DNA of 64,000 nucleotides from Legionella wadsworthii DSM 21896 = ATCC 33877 (GCF_000701265.1 NZ_KL370761.1:165408-229407), one strand, 5' to 3'; shown: positions 1 to 12,121, counted from the stretch's first letter. Notes: generated by a model not told the origin, from the letters alone. Numbers and translations: made by a program.

Positions 1-67
1 GCTTCACTTGTCCTACTTCCCGCGGCTTCACTTGTCCTACTTCCCGCGGCTAGTCCGCGGGATCCAT
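1..67 (-). repeat. End of a 24-bp tandem repeat with a palindromic leader module
   Basis: Two exact 24-bp copies (1-24 and 25-48) run off the left edge of the window. They abut an inverted repeat in which TCCCGCGG (42-49) and CCGCGGGA (55-62) are separated by five bases, followed by TCCAT to position 67. Read on the minus strand, positions 67-42 match the leader of the minisatellite at 16187-16212 at 25 of 26 bases. The repeat unit length (24) is also the same although the unit interior differs. The array therefore probably continues leftward beyond the window. It ends about 70 bp before mlaA. Confidence 0.85.
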
Positions 68-138
68 AAATCTAGAATGTTTGCAAGAACTTCAAACTCG
101 TGTAACATCTTTTAACAAGCCAAATAATAAAAAAAATC

Positions 139-900
139 ATGCGATTCATTTCATTCGTTATCAGTTTTACTAGTAGTCTGGTTTTAACAGGCTGTATCAG
201 TAAGGGAAATAACCCTGCAGATCCTTTTGAACCCTTTAATCGTAAAGTTTATCAATTTAATAATGTCCTGGATCGGGCAATTTTAAAACCATCAGCAAAA
301 GCATATCGGACGGTATTACCTCCCCCGGTACGAAAAAGTATCAATAATTTTTACAACAACCTCGACCTGATTCCGACAGTGGGTAATGACCTGTTACAGG
401 CAGAAGGAAAATGGGCAATACGCGACTCTTGGCGATTTATTATCAATTCTTCACTAGGGGTTGGCGGTTTACTTGATGTAGCTAAAACTTTTGGTCTGCC
501 ACCTCATTCTAATGATTTGGGTTTAACGCTTGCAAAATGGGGTGATAAAGATTCGCCTTATTTGGTTCTACCCTTACTTGGACCAAGTACTCTTCGAGAT
601 GGCGCAGGCTGGTTATTTCAGTTTGCACTCTATAGCCCCTATGTTTACATCGATAATGATGCATTAGTCTATAGCCTGTTGGCTTTACGTGCAGTGGATT
701 TGCGCTCACAACTTCTAGACAGCGACAATCTTATGGATGAAGCATTGGATAGATATGCATTCATGAGAGATGCATACTTGCAATATCGAAATCATCTTAT
801 TACAGGAGCTCAAGCCGATACTGGGGCATTGTATGTTGAGGATGAAAAAGAAGAAACAGGAGTTACCCCAGAAGTAGGAAATGATTATGTCGATGAATAA
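139..900 (+). CDS. mlaA: MlaA/VacJ family outer-membrane lipoprotein
   Basis: MlaA removes misplaced phospholipids from the outer leaflet of the outer membrane and passes them to the periplasmic MlaC shuttle of the Mla system. The 253-residue protein has a short lipoprotein signal with lipobox LTGC (Cys19). The DPFEPFNRKVYQFN motif, conserved at the start of the mature domain, follows and is succeeded by the usual hydrophobic helices (NNFYNNLDLIPTVGNDLL, SLGVGGLLDVA). The length fits the family. I see no convincing Shine-Dalgarno before the ATG, only an A-rich stretch, but the start gives a signal of the right size. The other mla genes are not downstream and could lie left of the window. The acidic tail (about residues 230-253) is variable in the family. 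Confidence 0.93.
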   Translation: MRFISFVISFTSSLVLTGCISKGNNPADPFEPFNRKVYQFNNVLDRAILKPSAKAYRTVLPPPVRKSINNFYNNLDLIPTVGNDLLQAEGKWAIRDSWRFIINSSLGVGGLLDVAKTFGLPPHSNDLGLTLAKWGDKDSPYLVLPLLGPSTLRDGAGWLFQFALYSPYVYIDNDALVYSLLALRAVDLRSQLLDSDNLMDEALDRYAFMRDAYLQYRNHLITGAQADTGALYVEDEKEETGVTPEVGNDYVDE

Positions 901-919
901 TGAAAATCCGAGGGAAGCG

Positions 920-950
920 AAGCGGAACTCGGTACCGCTTGATCTTTTAA
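920..950 (+). terminator. Weak hairpin after mlaA
   Basis: AAGCGG (920-925) and CCGCTT (935-940) form a 6-bp stem with a 9-base loop, followed by GATCTTTT. It lies between the convergent mlaA and gshB genes. The U tract is short, so termination is only plausible. Confidence 0.35.
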
Positions 951-991
951 ATTCTGATTGACCATATGCAATGAATAGCTAGGGAATCCAC

Positions 992-1945
992 TTACTTGCC
1001 GCGGCGTATTCTCTCCAGGCAACGTAGATACTCACCGGAAATATCGAGCTTGGTTTCTGCCTCTATTTCTCGCAAACATGTAGGACTTGTCACATTGATT
1101 TCCGTTAAATAATCCCCGATGACATCGATACCCACAAAATATAATTTTTTTTCTTTGAGAGTGGGTGCAATTTGTTTACATATCCATCTATCCCTTTCTG
1201 TAATGGGAACAACTTCTCCACGGGCCCCTGCAGCCAGATTTCCGCGTAAATCTCCTGGAGCAGGAATACGTGCTAATGCATGCTCAACAGGTTCTCCATT
1301 AATTAATAATATCCTTTTATCGCCTAAATTTTTTATTTCCGGGATATAACGTTGGGCGATAATGGTTTGCGTTTGATTTTTAGTTAGGACCTCCAGAATG
1401 ACGGACAAATTATCTCCATGCTCCTCCACATGAAACACAGAATTCCCCCCCATGCCTTCTAAAGGTTTAAAAACCACTTGTTTGTGTTCCTCCCAAAAAG
1501 ACTTCAAACGACCCATATTTTTTGAGACGAGCGTTGTAGGGCAGCACTGAGGAAAATTCAAAGTAAAAAATTTTTCATTGGCATCCCGTAAACTTTGGGG
1601 GTTGTTCGCTACAAGAACTCCTTCGCGTTCCGCGAGATCCAAGAAATAGGTGGAATAAATGTATTCAGTATTGAATGGAGGATCTTTTCGCATCAAAATA
1701 ATATCAAATTCAGCTAGAGGCTTTTCTGAAACAGATTTTATGGTAGCCCAATCTTTGCTGTGAATATCTCCAATATGTAAATCCGAAACTTTTGCAAACG
1801 CATGTCCTTCTTTACAGAATAAGTCTTCTTGAGTAAAAACGAAACAAGTCCACCCCATCTCTTGAGCTCTCTTAATGACGGCTAAAGATGTATCCTTGTA
1901 GGGTTTTAATAGATGAAGAGGATCTAGCAATACTGCAAGTTTCAT
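992..1945 (-). CDS. gshB: Glutathione synthase
   Basis: This ATP-grasp enzyme joins gamma-glutamylcysteine and glycine to make glutathione in the cytoplasm. The 317 residues match the usual GshB length. Visible motifs are the N-terminal DPLHLLKPYKDTS segment, the RKDPPFNTEYIY substrate region, the glycine-rich ATP loop FKPLEGMGGNSVF and the metal-binding C-terminal IDVIGDYLTEINVTSPT. Its ATG directly follows the TAA of the upstream gshA, with no base between them, so the two are one transcriptional unit and probably translationally coupled. This gives a complete two-step glutathione pathway. Confidence 0.96.
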   Translation of the reverse strand: MKLAVLLDPLHLLKPYKDTSLAVIKRAQEMGWTCFVFTQEDLFCKEGHAFAKVSDLHIGDIHSKDWATIKSVSEKPLAEFDIILMRKDPPFNTEYIYSTYFLDLAEREGVLVANNPQSLRDANEKFFTLNFPQCCPTTLVSKNMGRLKSFWEEHKQVVFKPLEGMGGNSVFHVEEHGDNLSVILEVLTKNQTQTIIAQRYIPEIKNLGDKRILLINGEPVEHALARIPAPGDLRGNLAAGARGEVVPITERDRWICKQIAPTLKEKKLYFVGIDVIGDYLTEINVTSPTCLREIEAETKLDISGEYLRCLERIRRGK

Positions 1946-3241
1946 TTATTCGCCTCCAATATTCGCTATTTCCCTTGCTGCTGCTAATGCAGCCAATCGC
2001 GCGATGACTCCATAAACATAAAAACGATTTGATTCATCCACTTCCGTTAAATCATCACAGGGCATATTACAAGCCTGCGCAAAAGCTAACGGCTCAAAGT
2101 GCATTCCAGGAGCATTTAGATTTTCATCAATTCCACGCTCCTGATGAACCCTGTAAAATCCACCGACAACAAATTGTCCAATCATATAGACTACCGGTTC
2201 AGCTACAGAGCCATTCGGCATGGTCTCGAAGGTGTAGACACCTTCCTGGATTATGACTCTATCAACCTTACGTCCGCCTTTGCTGGTTGACATACGCGTA
2301 CGTTGTTTCCTGTTTAATTGACGAACTTCTTCAGCTTCATGCACCATCATGACACTCATGCCGTAGGTTCCATTATCTGCTTTAATGACTACAAAGGGTT
2401 TTTCCTTTATGCCATAAGTAGCGTATTTGTCATTCATTAGTGTGAGAATCTTTTCTACTTCCAATGCCAGTTGATCTATGCCCTCTTGCGCCATAAAATC
2501 CAGGCCTTCTATGGCACGAAAATATGGATTAATTAACCAAGGATCCATCCCTACAATTTCAGCAAACTCAGCAACAACTTTATCATAAAAATTGAAATGG
2601 CTTGATTTTAACCTTGAGCTCCAACCAAGTTGCGCAGTTGGTCTTATCTTTTGCTGTATTCCTTGTAGAATGTCAGGAATACCTTGGGATAAATCATTAT
2701 TAAGTAAGAGAAAACAAGGGTTAAAATTGGTTAATCCTATTCTATCTCCCTGCCTTTGTATGGGTTCTAATAAGAGAGTCTCTCCGCTATCCAGCACCAC
2801 TTCTGTGGGTTCCTTTAAATCTGGATCTAAACTGCCTATGCGAACTACAAATCCTGCTCTAATAAAAATAGTTTTTAATACGCTAAGGCTTTTTAAATAA
2901 AATTTATTCCTTGTATGGCTCTCAGGAATAAGTAAAATTCTAGTGCAATCAGGAACATAGTCGATTAAAACAGATTGTGCAGCCTGGATGCACATAGGTA
3001 GAAACTCTGGGTTTAAATTATTGAATCCCGCTGGAAAAAGGTTGGTGTCTACCGGTGCCAGCTTGAATCCAGCATGCCGTAAATCAACAGAAGAAGTAAT
3101 TGGAGGAGGAGTTTCTTTCCATTGGTGCCTAAACCAGGATTCAATTGTTGCAATTTGATTTAAAACAATTTTTTCCACATGAAACAAAGGTCCAGAATGT
3201 GCTGTAGTTAAATGGGGAACAGGGGTTTCATGAACATTCAT
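1946..3241 (-). CDS. gshA: Glutamate-cysteine ligase (proteobacterial GshA family)
   Basis: This enzyme catalyses the first, ATP-dependent step of glutathione synthesis, gamma-glutamylcysteine formation. The sequence belongs to the roughly 430-residue GshA family (PF08886-like) seen in several proteobacteria, not the 518-residue E. coli type. Recognisable stretches are SVDLRHAGFKLAPVDTNLFP, VVIKADNGTYGMSVMMVH and the C-terminal LAALAAAREIANIGGE. The reading frame is open to 3349, but the ATG at 3241 has a GAGAGAAAG element just upstream and gives 431 residues starting MNVHETPV, which fits the family. gshB follows with no gap. Confidence 0.92.
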   Translation of the reverse strand: MNVHETPVPHLTTAHSGPLFHVEKIVLNQIATIESWFRHQWKETPPPITSSVDLRHAGFKLAPVDTNLFPAGFNNLNPEFLPMCIQAAQSVLIDYVPDCTRILLIPESHTRNKFYLKSLSVLKTIFIRAGFVVRIGSLDPDLKEPTEVVLDSGETLLLEPIQRQGDRIGLTNFNPCFLLLNNDLSQGIPDILQGIQQKIRPTAQLGWSSRLKSSHFNFYDKVVAEFAEIVGMDPWLINPYFRAIEGLDFMAQEGIDQLALEVEKILTLMNDKYATYGIKEKPFVVIKADNGTYGMSVMMVHEAEEVRQLNRKQRTRMSTSKGGRKVDRVIIQEGVYTFETMPNGSVAEPVVYMIGQFVVGGFYRVHQERGIDENLNAPGMHFEPLAFAQACNMPCDDLTEVDESNRFYVYGVIARLAALAAAREIANIGGE

Positions 3242-3431
3242 GCTTTCTCTCTTTTTATTCTTTTTGACGATGTTACCGGTGTTGACACAGAAATAAAAGA
3301 TATTATTTATGATATTATATCCAGGTTTTGATTTATATTTCCGACACAATCTTTAATGATCCAGTGAGAGTATGGATTTGTTGAATCTCACCATTCAATA
3401 CATTGGATTCACATATTTAAGGGAACTATTC

Positions 3432-3713
3432 ATGATCAATGAGCTAGTGCAGCAATTTTCCACTCAAATACAAACTTTTTTATATATTATGATGATTATA
3501 AATGGTATTTTACATTTGATTTTTGCTGGAGCCGTAGCACATGATGCCGGTAACCTGAATAGAATGGGACAAAAACCAGTTATGGTTTCTGCTGCTACTT
3601 GGGCATTTGCTACTTTAATAGGAGGAGTTTTTACAGCAACAATTTATTGGTTGCTACACCACTCCACAATTACAAGACCAACGATAAGAGAGGTTCGCTA
3701 TGACCAACCCTAA
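3432..3713 (+). CDS. Small two-segment inner-membrane protein
   Basis: I do not recognise a named family. The preferred start is the ATG at 3432, which has AAGGGA upstream; the frame is open from 3372. The 93-residue product has two hydrophobic segments, about residues 10-35 (FLYIMMIINGILHLIFAG) and 52-76 (VSAATWAFATLIGGVFTATI), separated by a short polar loop containing HDAGNLNRMGQKP. This suggests a hairpin membrane protein. Its last 14 bases overlap the rhodanese gene, so the pair is probably co-translated and may act together at the membrane. It is divergent from gshA. Confidence 0.75.
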   Translation: MINELVQQFSTQIQTFLYIMMIINGILHLIFAGAVAHDAGNLNRMGQKPVMVSAATWAFATLIGGVFTATIYWLLHHSTITRPTIREVRYDQP

Positions 3714-4056
3714 CATCAAAAGAATTGATGTCCATGAACTTAAAAAAGTGAGAGAGAATAATCCTAATCTTTGTCTCATTGATGTCCGCGAATTAGCAGA
3801 GTGGCAAGAATTACATATTCCTGGAGCCCTACACATTCCCAAAGACATCATTGCATCATCAGTGTCCGCACAAATACCAAATAAAAACCAACCCATTTAT
3901 TTGCACTGTAAAGGTGGCGTTCGCTCGTTGTTTGCTGCTCAAACTTTAATAGATTTGGGGTATAAAGAAGTTTATTCTGTCGATGGCGGGATTATCGATT
4001 GGGCTGTAGCGGGTTACCCATTAGAGCAACCAAAAATATTAGAAGTCCAACCCTAA
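3700..4056 (+). CDS. Single-domain rhodanese-like sulfurtransferase
   Basis: Rhodanese domains carry sulfur as a cysteine persulfide. The 118-residue protein is one complete domain: the CLIDVRELAEWQELHIPGALHIP core, the active-site loop HCKGGVRS with catalytic Cys70, and the closing GYKEVYSVDGGIIDWAVAGYPL. It lacks a signal peptide and is probably cytoplasmic, perhaps next to the membrane partner whose gene overlaps its start by 14 bp. The six-residue active-site loop is typical of sulfurtransferases rather than phosphatase-like versions. The physiological sulfur donor and acceptor cannot be read from the sequence. The neighbouring glutathione genes are divergent and may be unrelated. Confidence 0.93.
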   Translation: MTNPNIKRIDVHELKKVRENNPNLCLIDVRELAEWQELHIPGALHIPKDIIASSVSAQIPNKNQPIYLHCKGGVRSLFAAQTLIDLGYKEVYSVDGGIIDWAVAGYPLEQPKILEVQP

Positions 4057-4196
4057 TTTTTAATATTGTCTGAGGTTTATCCTGATTTAAGAAATTGTGA
4101 ACTACTTTGAACAATCTTTTATCCTTTAAAGCGGCGGGAATTATTATATCCCGCTAACGTATGGTTCATTCTGTAAGATATCATCGGCTGCCTCCA

Positions 4197-4901
4197 TTAA
4201 TAGCCTGTCTTTACTATTTTTTCATTATCTTGAATTGAGGGATTATCAGGCAGTGTCGTAAGAGGAAGATTTTCTGAAAATAAGCCTAACCTAGTGGGCT
4301 TTTTGGAAGACTCTTTTGACTGCTCCTCTTTGGCCTTATCAATTAATTTTAATCTTAAACCTGCGACTTTGGTTACGAGGTCTTGCAGAACTTTCTCAAC
4401 TTTGAATTTCTTGATTTTATTGTTTGCAAAAGGTTGTTTGCTTAAATCCAGGTAACCTTTTCTTGGATCACCATCTTGATAAACATGTGCATGCATGAAT
4501 TGGTTTAAAGCATCATACATATCGAGTAAATTTTTGGAGTCGGGGAAATTGTCTAAAGTCAGATTGAGCGACGTGGTTAATGTGTTAAATAAAGTACTAT
4601 TCTCTGGGGCTAAAAACCTAGAAGTGAGCGCTTCTTTATAGCTTACCGAAATTTGATCGCGAATATAGAACGCTGCTGCATTGAGCACACATTCTTTGTT
4701 AGCTAAACTCGATTTATCAAGACAATTGAGAACTGCTAATAAATATTTACATTGAGTGGCTCGTTCAGGATGGCTAATATAAAGGATTCTTAAAGCCTTA
4801 GTTAAGTTCCTGTCATCAATACCATGTCTTCTGACTTCAGTTGCAATACTCTCCCTGATGTATTTCGCTAACGTATCATATTCCACATACTGAAAACCCA
4901 T
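4197..4901 (-). CDS. Hypothetical cytoplasmic protein, helical
   Basis: This 234-residue protein is not recognised. It has no signal peptide or membrane segment. It is predominantly charged and helical (for example the NNKIKKFKVEKVLQDLVTKVAGLRLKL region) and ends in a disordered polar tail (SSKKPTRLGLFSENL onwards). The start is supported by a strong AAGGAGAG five bases before the ATG. It stands alone between convergent or divergent neighbours, separated by a 300-bp AT-rich gap. A Dot/Icm effector role is possible for a lone hypothetical in this genus, but nothing in the sequence proves it. Confidence 0.7.
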   Translation of the reverse strand: MGFQYVEYDTLAKYIRESIATEVRRHGIDDRNLTKALRILYISHPERATQCKYLLAVLNCLDKSSLANKECVLNAAAFYIRDQISVSYKEALTSRFLAPENSTLFNTLTTSLNLTLDNFPDSKNLLDMYDALNQFMHAHVYQDGDPRKGYLDLSKQPFANNKIKKFKVEKVLQDLVTKVAGLRLKLIDKAKEEQSKESSKKPTRLGLFSENLPLTTLPDNPSIQDNEKIVKTGY

Positions 4902-5215
4902 TTCTGCTCTCCTTAAACTCCATGAAAGGGATTAGTAAAAAAATTACTCCTAGGCGAAGTGTAAACCAATTCATACACTCAGTCATGCATTTTCTTTTTA
5001 CTCCTTAATTAATTTTTAATCTTTAAAGTCAAGAAGATGGATTAAAAATACTATTAAGTAATGGAACTATTTTTTTCAATTGTACTGGTTTTTAGGGGAA
5101 ATAACTTTTTTCCAAATCAGGATAGATGTGTTTTTTAAAACCATACAGAAGACTTTTAATTTGCTTTTTTTTATCACGTTGATTAAGTTTACCCTTTTGT
5201 CCTACAGGATAAGTT
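4902..5215. other. AT-rich divergent intergenic region
   Basis: These 314 bases separate two divergent genes and must hold both promoters. A CTTAAT...TTAAT direct repeat with 11-bp spacing (5004-5020, + strand) resembles a PmrA box, but in sequence this AT-rich the match is weak. AGGA precedes the downstream ATG at 5216. No open frame with a ribosome-binding site is seen. Confidence 0.5.
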
Positions 5216-6835
5216 ATGAAAAAATACTTCGTCTCCATTCTTCTTTCTCTATGTTGTGTGAATACGCATGCACAAATAAACCAACCAAAATTGGTTGTCC
5301 AACTGGTCATTGATCAATTAAGAGGTGATTTAATCCAACAACATCAACGGCAATTTGGTCCAGGAGGGTTTAATTATTTACTAAGCCACGCTATTGATTA
5401 TCACAATACGCACCATCCCCATGCGAATACCACAACCTGTGCAGGACATACTACAGTTGCCACTGGGAGCTTCCCAGCATTACATGGTATTATCAATAAT
5501 GAATGGTATGATCGCAAATCTCAGCAAATGGTCTATTGTATGGAGGATTTGGATGCAAAAATATTGCCCACCATCCATTCGCGAATTGCCATTCCCGGAC
5601 GCTCGCCTAAAAACTTGTATACTTCCACCTTAAGCGATGAAATCATTCTCTCGCAAAAAGGCCGCTCCTTTGGCGTATCTTTAAAGGATCGTTCAGCGAT
5701 AGCACTTGCAGGACATGCTGGCAAAGCTTTTTGGTTTGACACGACCAATGGAGGATTTATTACCAGTTCTTATTATTATTCACAATATCCACAGTGGGTA
5801 AATGACTGGAATGCAAACTATCATCCTAAAGATTATGACTGGACTTTGGGTCGATCTAAAAAGGAGTATCAGCATGCCAAATCTCCTGTTTTCCATCATG
5901 AGGATGAACTTTTTGGGCAAACTTTTCCACATCATGTCACCCAATCTCCAAAACCTGAGTTTTTTAAATGTTTGTCGCGAACACCTATGGCAGATCAATT
6001 AATAGCAAATTTCGCAGAACGCCTCTTAAATGAAGAAAAATTGGGTCAATCCACTGAAAAAACAGATTATTTAGGCATCAGCTTTTCTGGTGTCGATGCC
6101 ATTGGCCACCAATTTGGACCAAATAGTCTTGAATCAGAAGACAATTTACTCGAACTAGATAAAACCTTGGCGCATTTATTTAGTGCCATTGATAAACAGG
6201 TTGGCCTTAAAAATACGCTCATTGTTCTTACGGCAGATCATGGCATCAATGATGGGCCTACTTACCTTAAAGCACACCAAATGACTGAAATTAAACCCGT
6301 CGATATTGTTTTAATGGAACAAAATCTACGTATCCTTCTAAAAGAAGAATTTCAACTTCCAGAACAAACGCTCATGTCAATAACCCCTCCCTATATTTAT
6401 CTCAATCATCAAATCATCAATCAGCATCAACTCAAATTAAACAATGTAGCTCAGTATTTAGCACAGGAATTGACGCTGCAGTCAGGTATATTTAAAGCTT
6501 ATGCATTACCGGTAACTGATATTCAGGAAGATTGGCTTAGCAATAAGGTCAACAAAATGTATTATCCGAATCGATCAGGTGATATTTACGTGATTCAACC
6601 ACCTAATCAGTCGTATGGGAATAAAAGTGAAGATCGAGTGGCTCATGGAAGCCCTTGGCAATATGACAGTTATGTTCCCTTATTGTTTGCTCACCCTGCC
6701 TTTAAATCCCAAAGGATTTTCACGCCCACTTCTACAACAGACATAGCCGCCACATTAGCGGCAGTGCTCATGATAAAAGAACCCTCTGCAGCGGTAGGAA
6801 AGCCTTTGCAAGAGGTCGTACAAAATTTTAATTGA
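5216..6835 (+). CDS. Periplasmic alkaline phosphatase / phosphodiesterase superfamily protein (PafA-like)
   Basis: This is a member of the alkaline phosphatase superfamily, which hydrolyses phosphomonoesters or diesters using two metal ions. A Sec signal (about residues 1-19, cut after THA) exports it. The first metal Asp is in VIDQLRGD (Asp33), the nucleophile is probably Thr74 in TTTCAGH, and TVATGSFPALHGI follows as in nucleotide pyrophosphatases. The second-half metal sites are visible as FSGVDAIGHQFGP and LTADHGI, with a final His region VAHGSPWQYD. The 539-residue length fits PafA-type enzymes. It is monocistronic after a long gap. The exact substrate cannot be told from the sequence. 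Confidence 0.85.
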   Translation: MKKYFVSILLSLCCVNTHAQINQPKLVVQLVIDQLRGDLIQQHQRQFGPGGFNYLLSHAIDYHNTHHPHANTTTCAGHTTVATGSFPALHGIINNEWYDRKSQQMVYCMEDLDAKILPTIHSRIAIPGRSPKNLYTSTLSDEIILSQKGRSFGVSLKDRSAIALAGHAGKAFWFDTTNGGFITSSYYYSQYPQWVNDWNANYHPKDYDWTLGRSKKEYQHAKSPVFHHEDELFGQTFPHHVTQSPKPEFFKCLSRTPMADQLIANFAERLLNEEKLGQSTEKTDYLGISFSGVDAIGHQFGPNSLESEDNLLELDKTLAHLFSAIDKQVGLKNTLIVLTADHGINDGPTYLKAHQMTEIKPVDIVLMEQNLRILLKEEFQLPEQTLMSITPPYIYLNHQIINQHQLKLNNVAQYLAQELTLQSGIFKAYALPVTDIQEDWLSNKVNKMYYPNRSGDIYVIQPPNQSYGNKSEDRVAHGSPWQYDSYVPLLFAHPAFKSQRIFTPTSTTDIAATLAAVLMIKEPSAAVGKPLQEVVQNFN

Positions 6836-7062
6836 AAATATAATTGGATAAGTATTTAAATGGGTAAAATAGCCCGAACCACTTGCAAAATTGGCTCGTA
6901 ATGACTAAAAAATAAACGAGACATTTTGCTAAACTTATAATAAAGATTGAATGAGTTTTATTGCACTATTTATAGAGGTTTTTTCAAGCCAGCTCTAATT
7001 AAAAGATTGAATTTAACTCCAAAAACCTTTAGTATTTGCACGAAATTTCTAAAGATATCATT

Positions 7063-7695
7063 ATGAACAAACAAGCGATAATTATTGGGATTTCTGGCCC
7101 TTCTGCCTCGGGTAAAAGCCTTTTAGCAAATACGATTGTTAATGAGTTGGGCTCAGAACAGGTTGTAGTTATTTCTGAAGATGCCTATTACAAGGATAAT
7201 GGTCATTTACCCTTTTCTGAAAGAGAAAAAATAAATTACGATCACCCTGATTCTTTTGATCACTCTTTACTTTGCGAGCACTTACGACAATTAAGGGATG
7301 GAAGATCTGTTGAAATTCCCATCTATTCTCACTCAAAACACATGCGCATGCCTGAAACCAGAACTGTAGGTCGTCATGCCATCATTATTCTGGAAGGTAT
7401 TTTACTCTTTAGCGACAAAGAATTACGAGAAATAATGGATATTCGTATTTTTATGTCAACGCCTCTGGATGTTTGTTTAACAAGACGTTTAAAAAGAGAT
7501 GTCGTTGAACGCCATAGAACTTTTGAATCTGTAGTCCATCAATATGAAACTACAGTACGCCCTATGTATTTACAATTTATTGAGCCATCTAGCCGTTATG
7601 CGGACATTATTATTCCTCGTGGAGGAGAAAACAGAATTGCTATTGAAATGATTCAAGCCAAAATGCGGGAACTATTAGCACTGCATACTAATTAA
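7063..7695 (+). CDS. udk: Uridine kinase
   Basis: Uridine kinase phosphorylates uridine or cytidine in pyrimidine salvage. The protein has the Walker A motif GPSASGKS near the N terminus, the EDAYYKD segment, the nucleoside-binding YDHPDSFD, and the [11 protein letters not shown] and ILEGILLF motifs typical of Udk. I use the ATG at 7063 (210 residues) rather than the in-frame TTG at 7036, because it starts directly before the first beta strand. fabI follows after 14 bp on the same strand, so the two probably share a transcript although their pathways are unrelated. Confidence 0.93.
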   Translation: MNKQAIIIGISGPSASGKSLLANTIVNELGSEQVVVISEDAYYKDNGHLPFSEREKINYDHPDSFDHSLLCEHLRQLRDGRSVEIPIYSHSKHMRMPETRTVGRHAIIILEGILLFSDKELREIMDIRIFMSTPLDVCLTRRLKRDVVERHRTFESVVHQYETTVRPMYLQFIEPSSRYADIIIPRGGENRIAIEMIQAKMRELLALHTN

Positions 7696-7709
7696 TTGAG
7701 GAGAGAATA

Positions 7710-8498
7710 GTGGGATTTTTAGCAGGTAAAAAGGCGCTCATTATTGGATTGGCCAGTAATCGTTCCATTGCTTACGGTATTGCCAAAGCCTTCCATGAAC
7801 AAGGAGCCGAACTGGCGTTTACTTATCAAAATGATCGATTAAAAGATCGTGTAGAAAACATGGCAGCTGAATTTAATTCCTCACTCACTTTTCCTTGTGA
7901 TGTAGCCTCTGATGAAGAAATTAAAAACCTTTTTTCTAACCTTCAGAAAAGCTGGAATCATTTAGATATACTTGTTCATTCCGTTGCTTATGCCCCAGCT
8001 GATCAAATCAGTGGCGATTTTGTAGAGTCATGTACTCGTGAAGGTTTTAAAATTGCACACGACATCAGTGCATACAGCCTAATCGGGCTTGCCCAAGCCG
8101 CATTACCTATGATGGAAGGTACAGAAGGTTCTCTTTTAACACTCACCTATTATGGCGCTGAAAAAGCAGTGCCCAACTATAATGTTATGGGTGTTGCCAA
8201 AGCAAGCCTTGAAGCCTCTGTGCGCTATCTGGCAGCCAGTCTGGGTTCTAAAAATATTCGTATTAATGCCATATCCGCAGGACCAATTAAAACGCTTGCT
8301 GCAGCTGGTATTAAAGATTTTCGAAAGATCCAAAATGCTTATGCCAGCATTACGCCTCTACATAGAAATGTTACCATTGAAGAAGTAGGAAATACTGCTG
8401 CATTCTTATGTTCTAATCTTGCCTCAGGGATTACTGGTGAAGTGGTTCATGTCGACGCAGGATATCATGCTGTGTCTACTATGGCTGAATTGAGTTAA
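7710..8498 (+). CDS. fabI: Enoyl-[acyl-carrier-protein] reductase (NADH)
   Basis: FabI performs the last reduction of each fatty-acid elongation cycle. The start is GTG at 7710, preceded by GAGGAGA at good spacing. The short-chain dehydrogenase fold is visible: the NAD-binding [13 protein letters not shown], the catalytic Tyr and Lys in YNVMGVAK (Tyr-x6-Lys), and the substrate-loop region [18 protein letters not shown]. The 262-residue length and the [14 protein letters not shown] segment are diagnostic for FabI rather than FabL or FabV. A rho-independent terminator follows directly. Confidence 0.97.
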   Translation: MGFLAGKKALIIGLASNRSIAYGIAKAFHEQGAELAFTYQNDRLKDRVENMAAEFNSSLTFPCDVASDEEIKNLFSNLQKSWNHLDILVHSVAYAPADQISGDFVESCTREGFKIAHDISAYSLIGLAQAALPMMEGTEGSLLTLTYYGAEKAVPNYNVMGVAKASLEASVRYLAASLGSKNIRINAISAGPIKTLAAAGIKDFRKIQNAYASITPLHRNVTIEEVGNTAAFLCSNLASGITGEVVHVDAGYHAVSTMAELS

Positions 8499-8508
8499 TC
8501 CAATTTCG

Positions 8509-8544
8509 CTCCTCTCCTTTTGTTGAAGAGAGGAGTTTTTTTTT
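8509..8544 (+). terminator. Rho-independent terminator after fabI
   Basis: CTCCTCTC (8509-8516) pairs with GAGAGGAG (8528-8535), followed by nine T residues (8536-8544). It ends the udk-fabI unit. Confidence 0.9.
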
Positions 8545-8639
8545 AGATCTGGAACGTTCATATCCCTGTAGCGCCAAATTTTTCAATTTAACATTAGAAT
8601 TAAGCTATTCTTTAAGATACACCGTCCATAGGTCGTATT

Positions 8640-9293
8640 ATGAGACGAATTACAAAATTTTTTATATTCGTATGGCCTTTCCTTATGATGCCCCCATTCG
8701 TAGCAGAAGCCTCATTTTCTGTGAATAATTTAACTATAGTAAATAAAGGTAATGAGACACAGTGTGTCCAATACTATGTTTATAAAGATATGCTTTATTG
8801 TGATGCAACCTTAACTCATTCTAATACCATAAATCCTCAGATAAAAAATGAGGAAAAACTAAAAATTGTATTTGATGAGCGTCCCTGGCAATTGGCCTGG
8901 GGAAATAAAAATTCCGTAGGTACAACAATCGAGTATGTCCCTGCTGGCGATGATATAAATAACTGGAAAGAATTAGTCACAAGCCAATTTTTTCCAGGCC
9001 TTCAGGAAAAAATTACTTTGAAAGAATTCGCAGATACTTTAATTTTAAATATGAAGTCTTTAGGTTTCAGCCCTAATGTGACATATCATGTAAATACTGA
9101 AGACAGAATACTTCTTGAAATAAGAATCGAAGAACCTCAAACCCAAGCTCAAGATGAACTGGAGCTTTTGATCAAAGATGATCAAGGAATTTATCTTTTA
9201 CACTATGTCATAAAGAAAGCAGATATGGGGAAGGCCAATAGAGACAAATGGTTACAGAACCTTCAAAAAAGCCAGAGATTAAATATTAATTAA
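8640..9293 (+). CDS. Hypothetical exported protein
   Basis: This 217-residue protein is not recognised. A Sec signal (about residues 1-24, ending VAEASFS) should export it. The mature part has two cysteines close together (TQCVQYYVYKDMLYCDA), which may form a disulfide, and a mixed beta-rich pattern. The final third is charged, with IRIEEPQTQAQDELELLI followed by a strand (YLLHYVIKKADM). There is no lipobox. It is a single gene with its own upstream gap after the fabI terminator. It could be periplasmic or a type II secretion substrate; neither can be decided from sequence. Confidence 0.75.
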   Translation: MRRITKFFIFVWPFLMMPPFVAEASFSVNNLTIVNKGNETQCVQYYVYKDMLYCDATLTHSNTINPQIKNEEKLKIVFDERPWQLAWGNKNSVGTTIEYVPAGDDINNWKELVTSQFFPGLQEKITLKEFADTLILNMKSLGFSPNVTYHVNTEDRILLEIRIEEPQTQAQDELELLIKDDQGIYLLHYVIKKADMGKANRDKWLQNLQKSQRLNIN

Positions 9294-9304
9294 GTAATCT
9301 GGAC

Positions 9305-9562
9305 TTAAGAGGGTTTTGGGGTATTGATTGAATTTTCCAAAGTAGTATCGTCCGCACCTAAATTTTTTCGTTGATCATCCAACTTTGCAGGTAAGGTGGC
9401 CGAGCCAATTTGCGTATTACGAAGAACGCTCATCTCATGATGCGTTTCGTTTGGATCTATATTAAGTCTCTCAATCGCATCCAGCTCTTCTTTAGTATCA
9501 ATCGGATCGAAATCTATTTTATCTGCCTTTGATTTAAGGTCATGCCATTTTGATTTACCCAT
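9305..9562 (-). CDS. Small hydrophilic hypothetical protein
   Basis: I prefer the ATG at 9562 over 9592, because the longer form adds a hydrophobic run (MLDVFFLRFI) from a poly-T tract and the internal ATG has a nearby GAG element. The 85-residue product, starting MGKSKWHDLKSKADKIDFDP, is charged and lacks membrane segments or cysteines. No function is recognised. It converges with the exported protein at 8640, ending only 11 bp beyond that gene's stop. The codon composition and the absence of a better frame on the other strand support it being real. Confidence 0.6.
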   Translation of the reverse strand: MGKSKWHDLKSKADKIDFDPIDTKEELDAIERLNIDPNETHHEMSVLRNTQIGSATLPAKLDDQRKNLGADDTTLENSINTPKPS

Positions 9563-9644
9563 TATAAATCTCAAAAAAAAAACATCTAACAATATTATAG
9601 CTTATAATGGGCTTTTGATTTGAAATGTTCTGAAAAGAAATTGA

Positions 9645-12121
<2,477 letters not shown>

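Noticed and set aside
5004-5020. PmrA-box-like direct repeat CTTAAT...TTAAT
   Set aside because: The spacing fits, but the sequence is very AT-rich and the site is nearly 200 bp from the only gene in the correct orientation.
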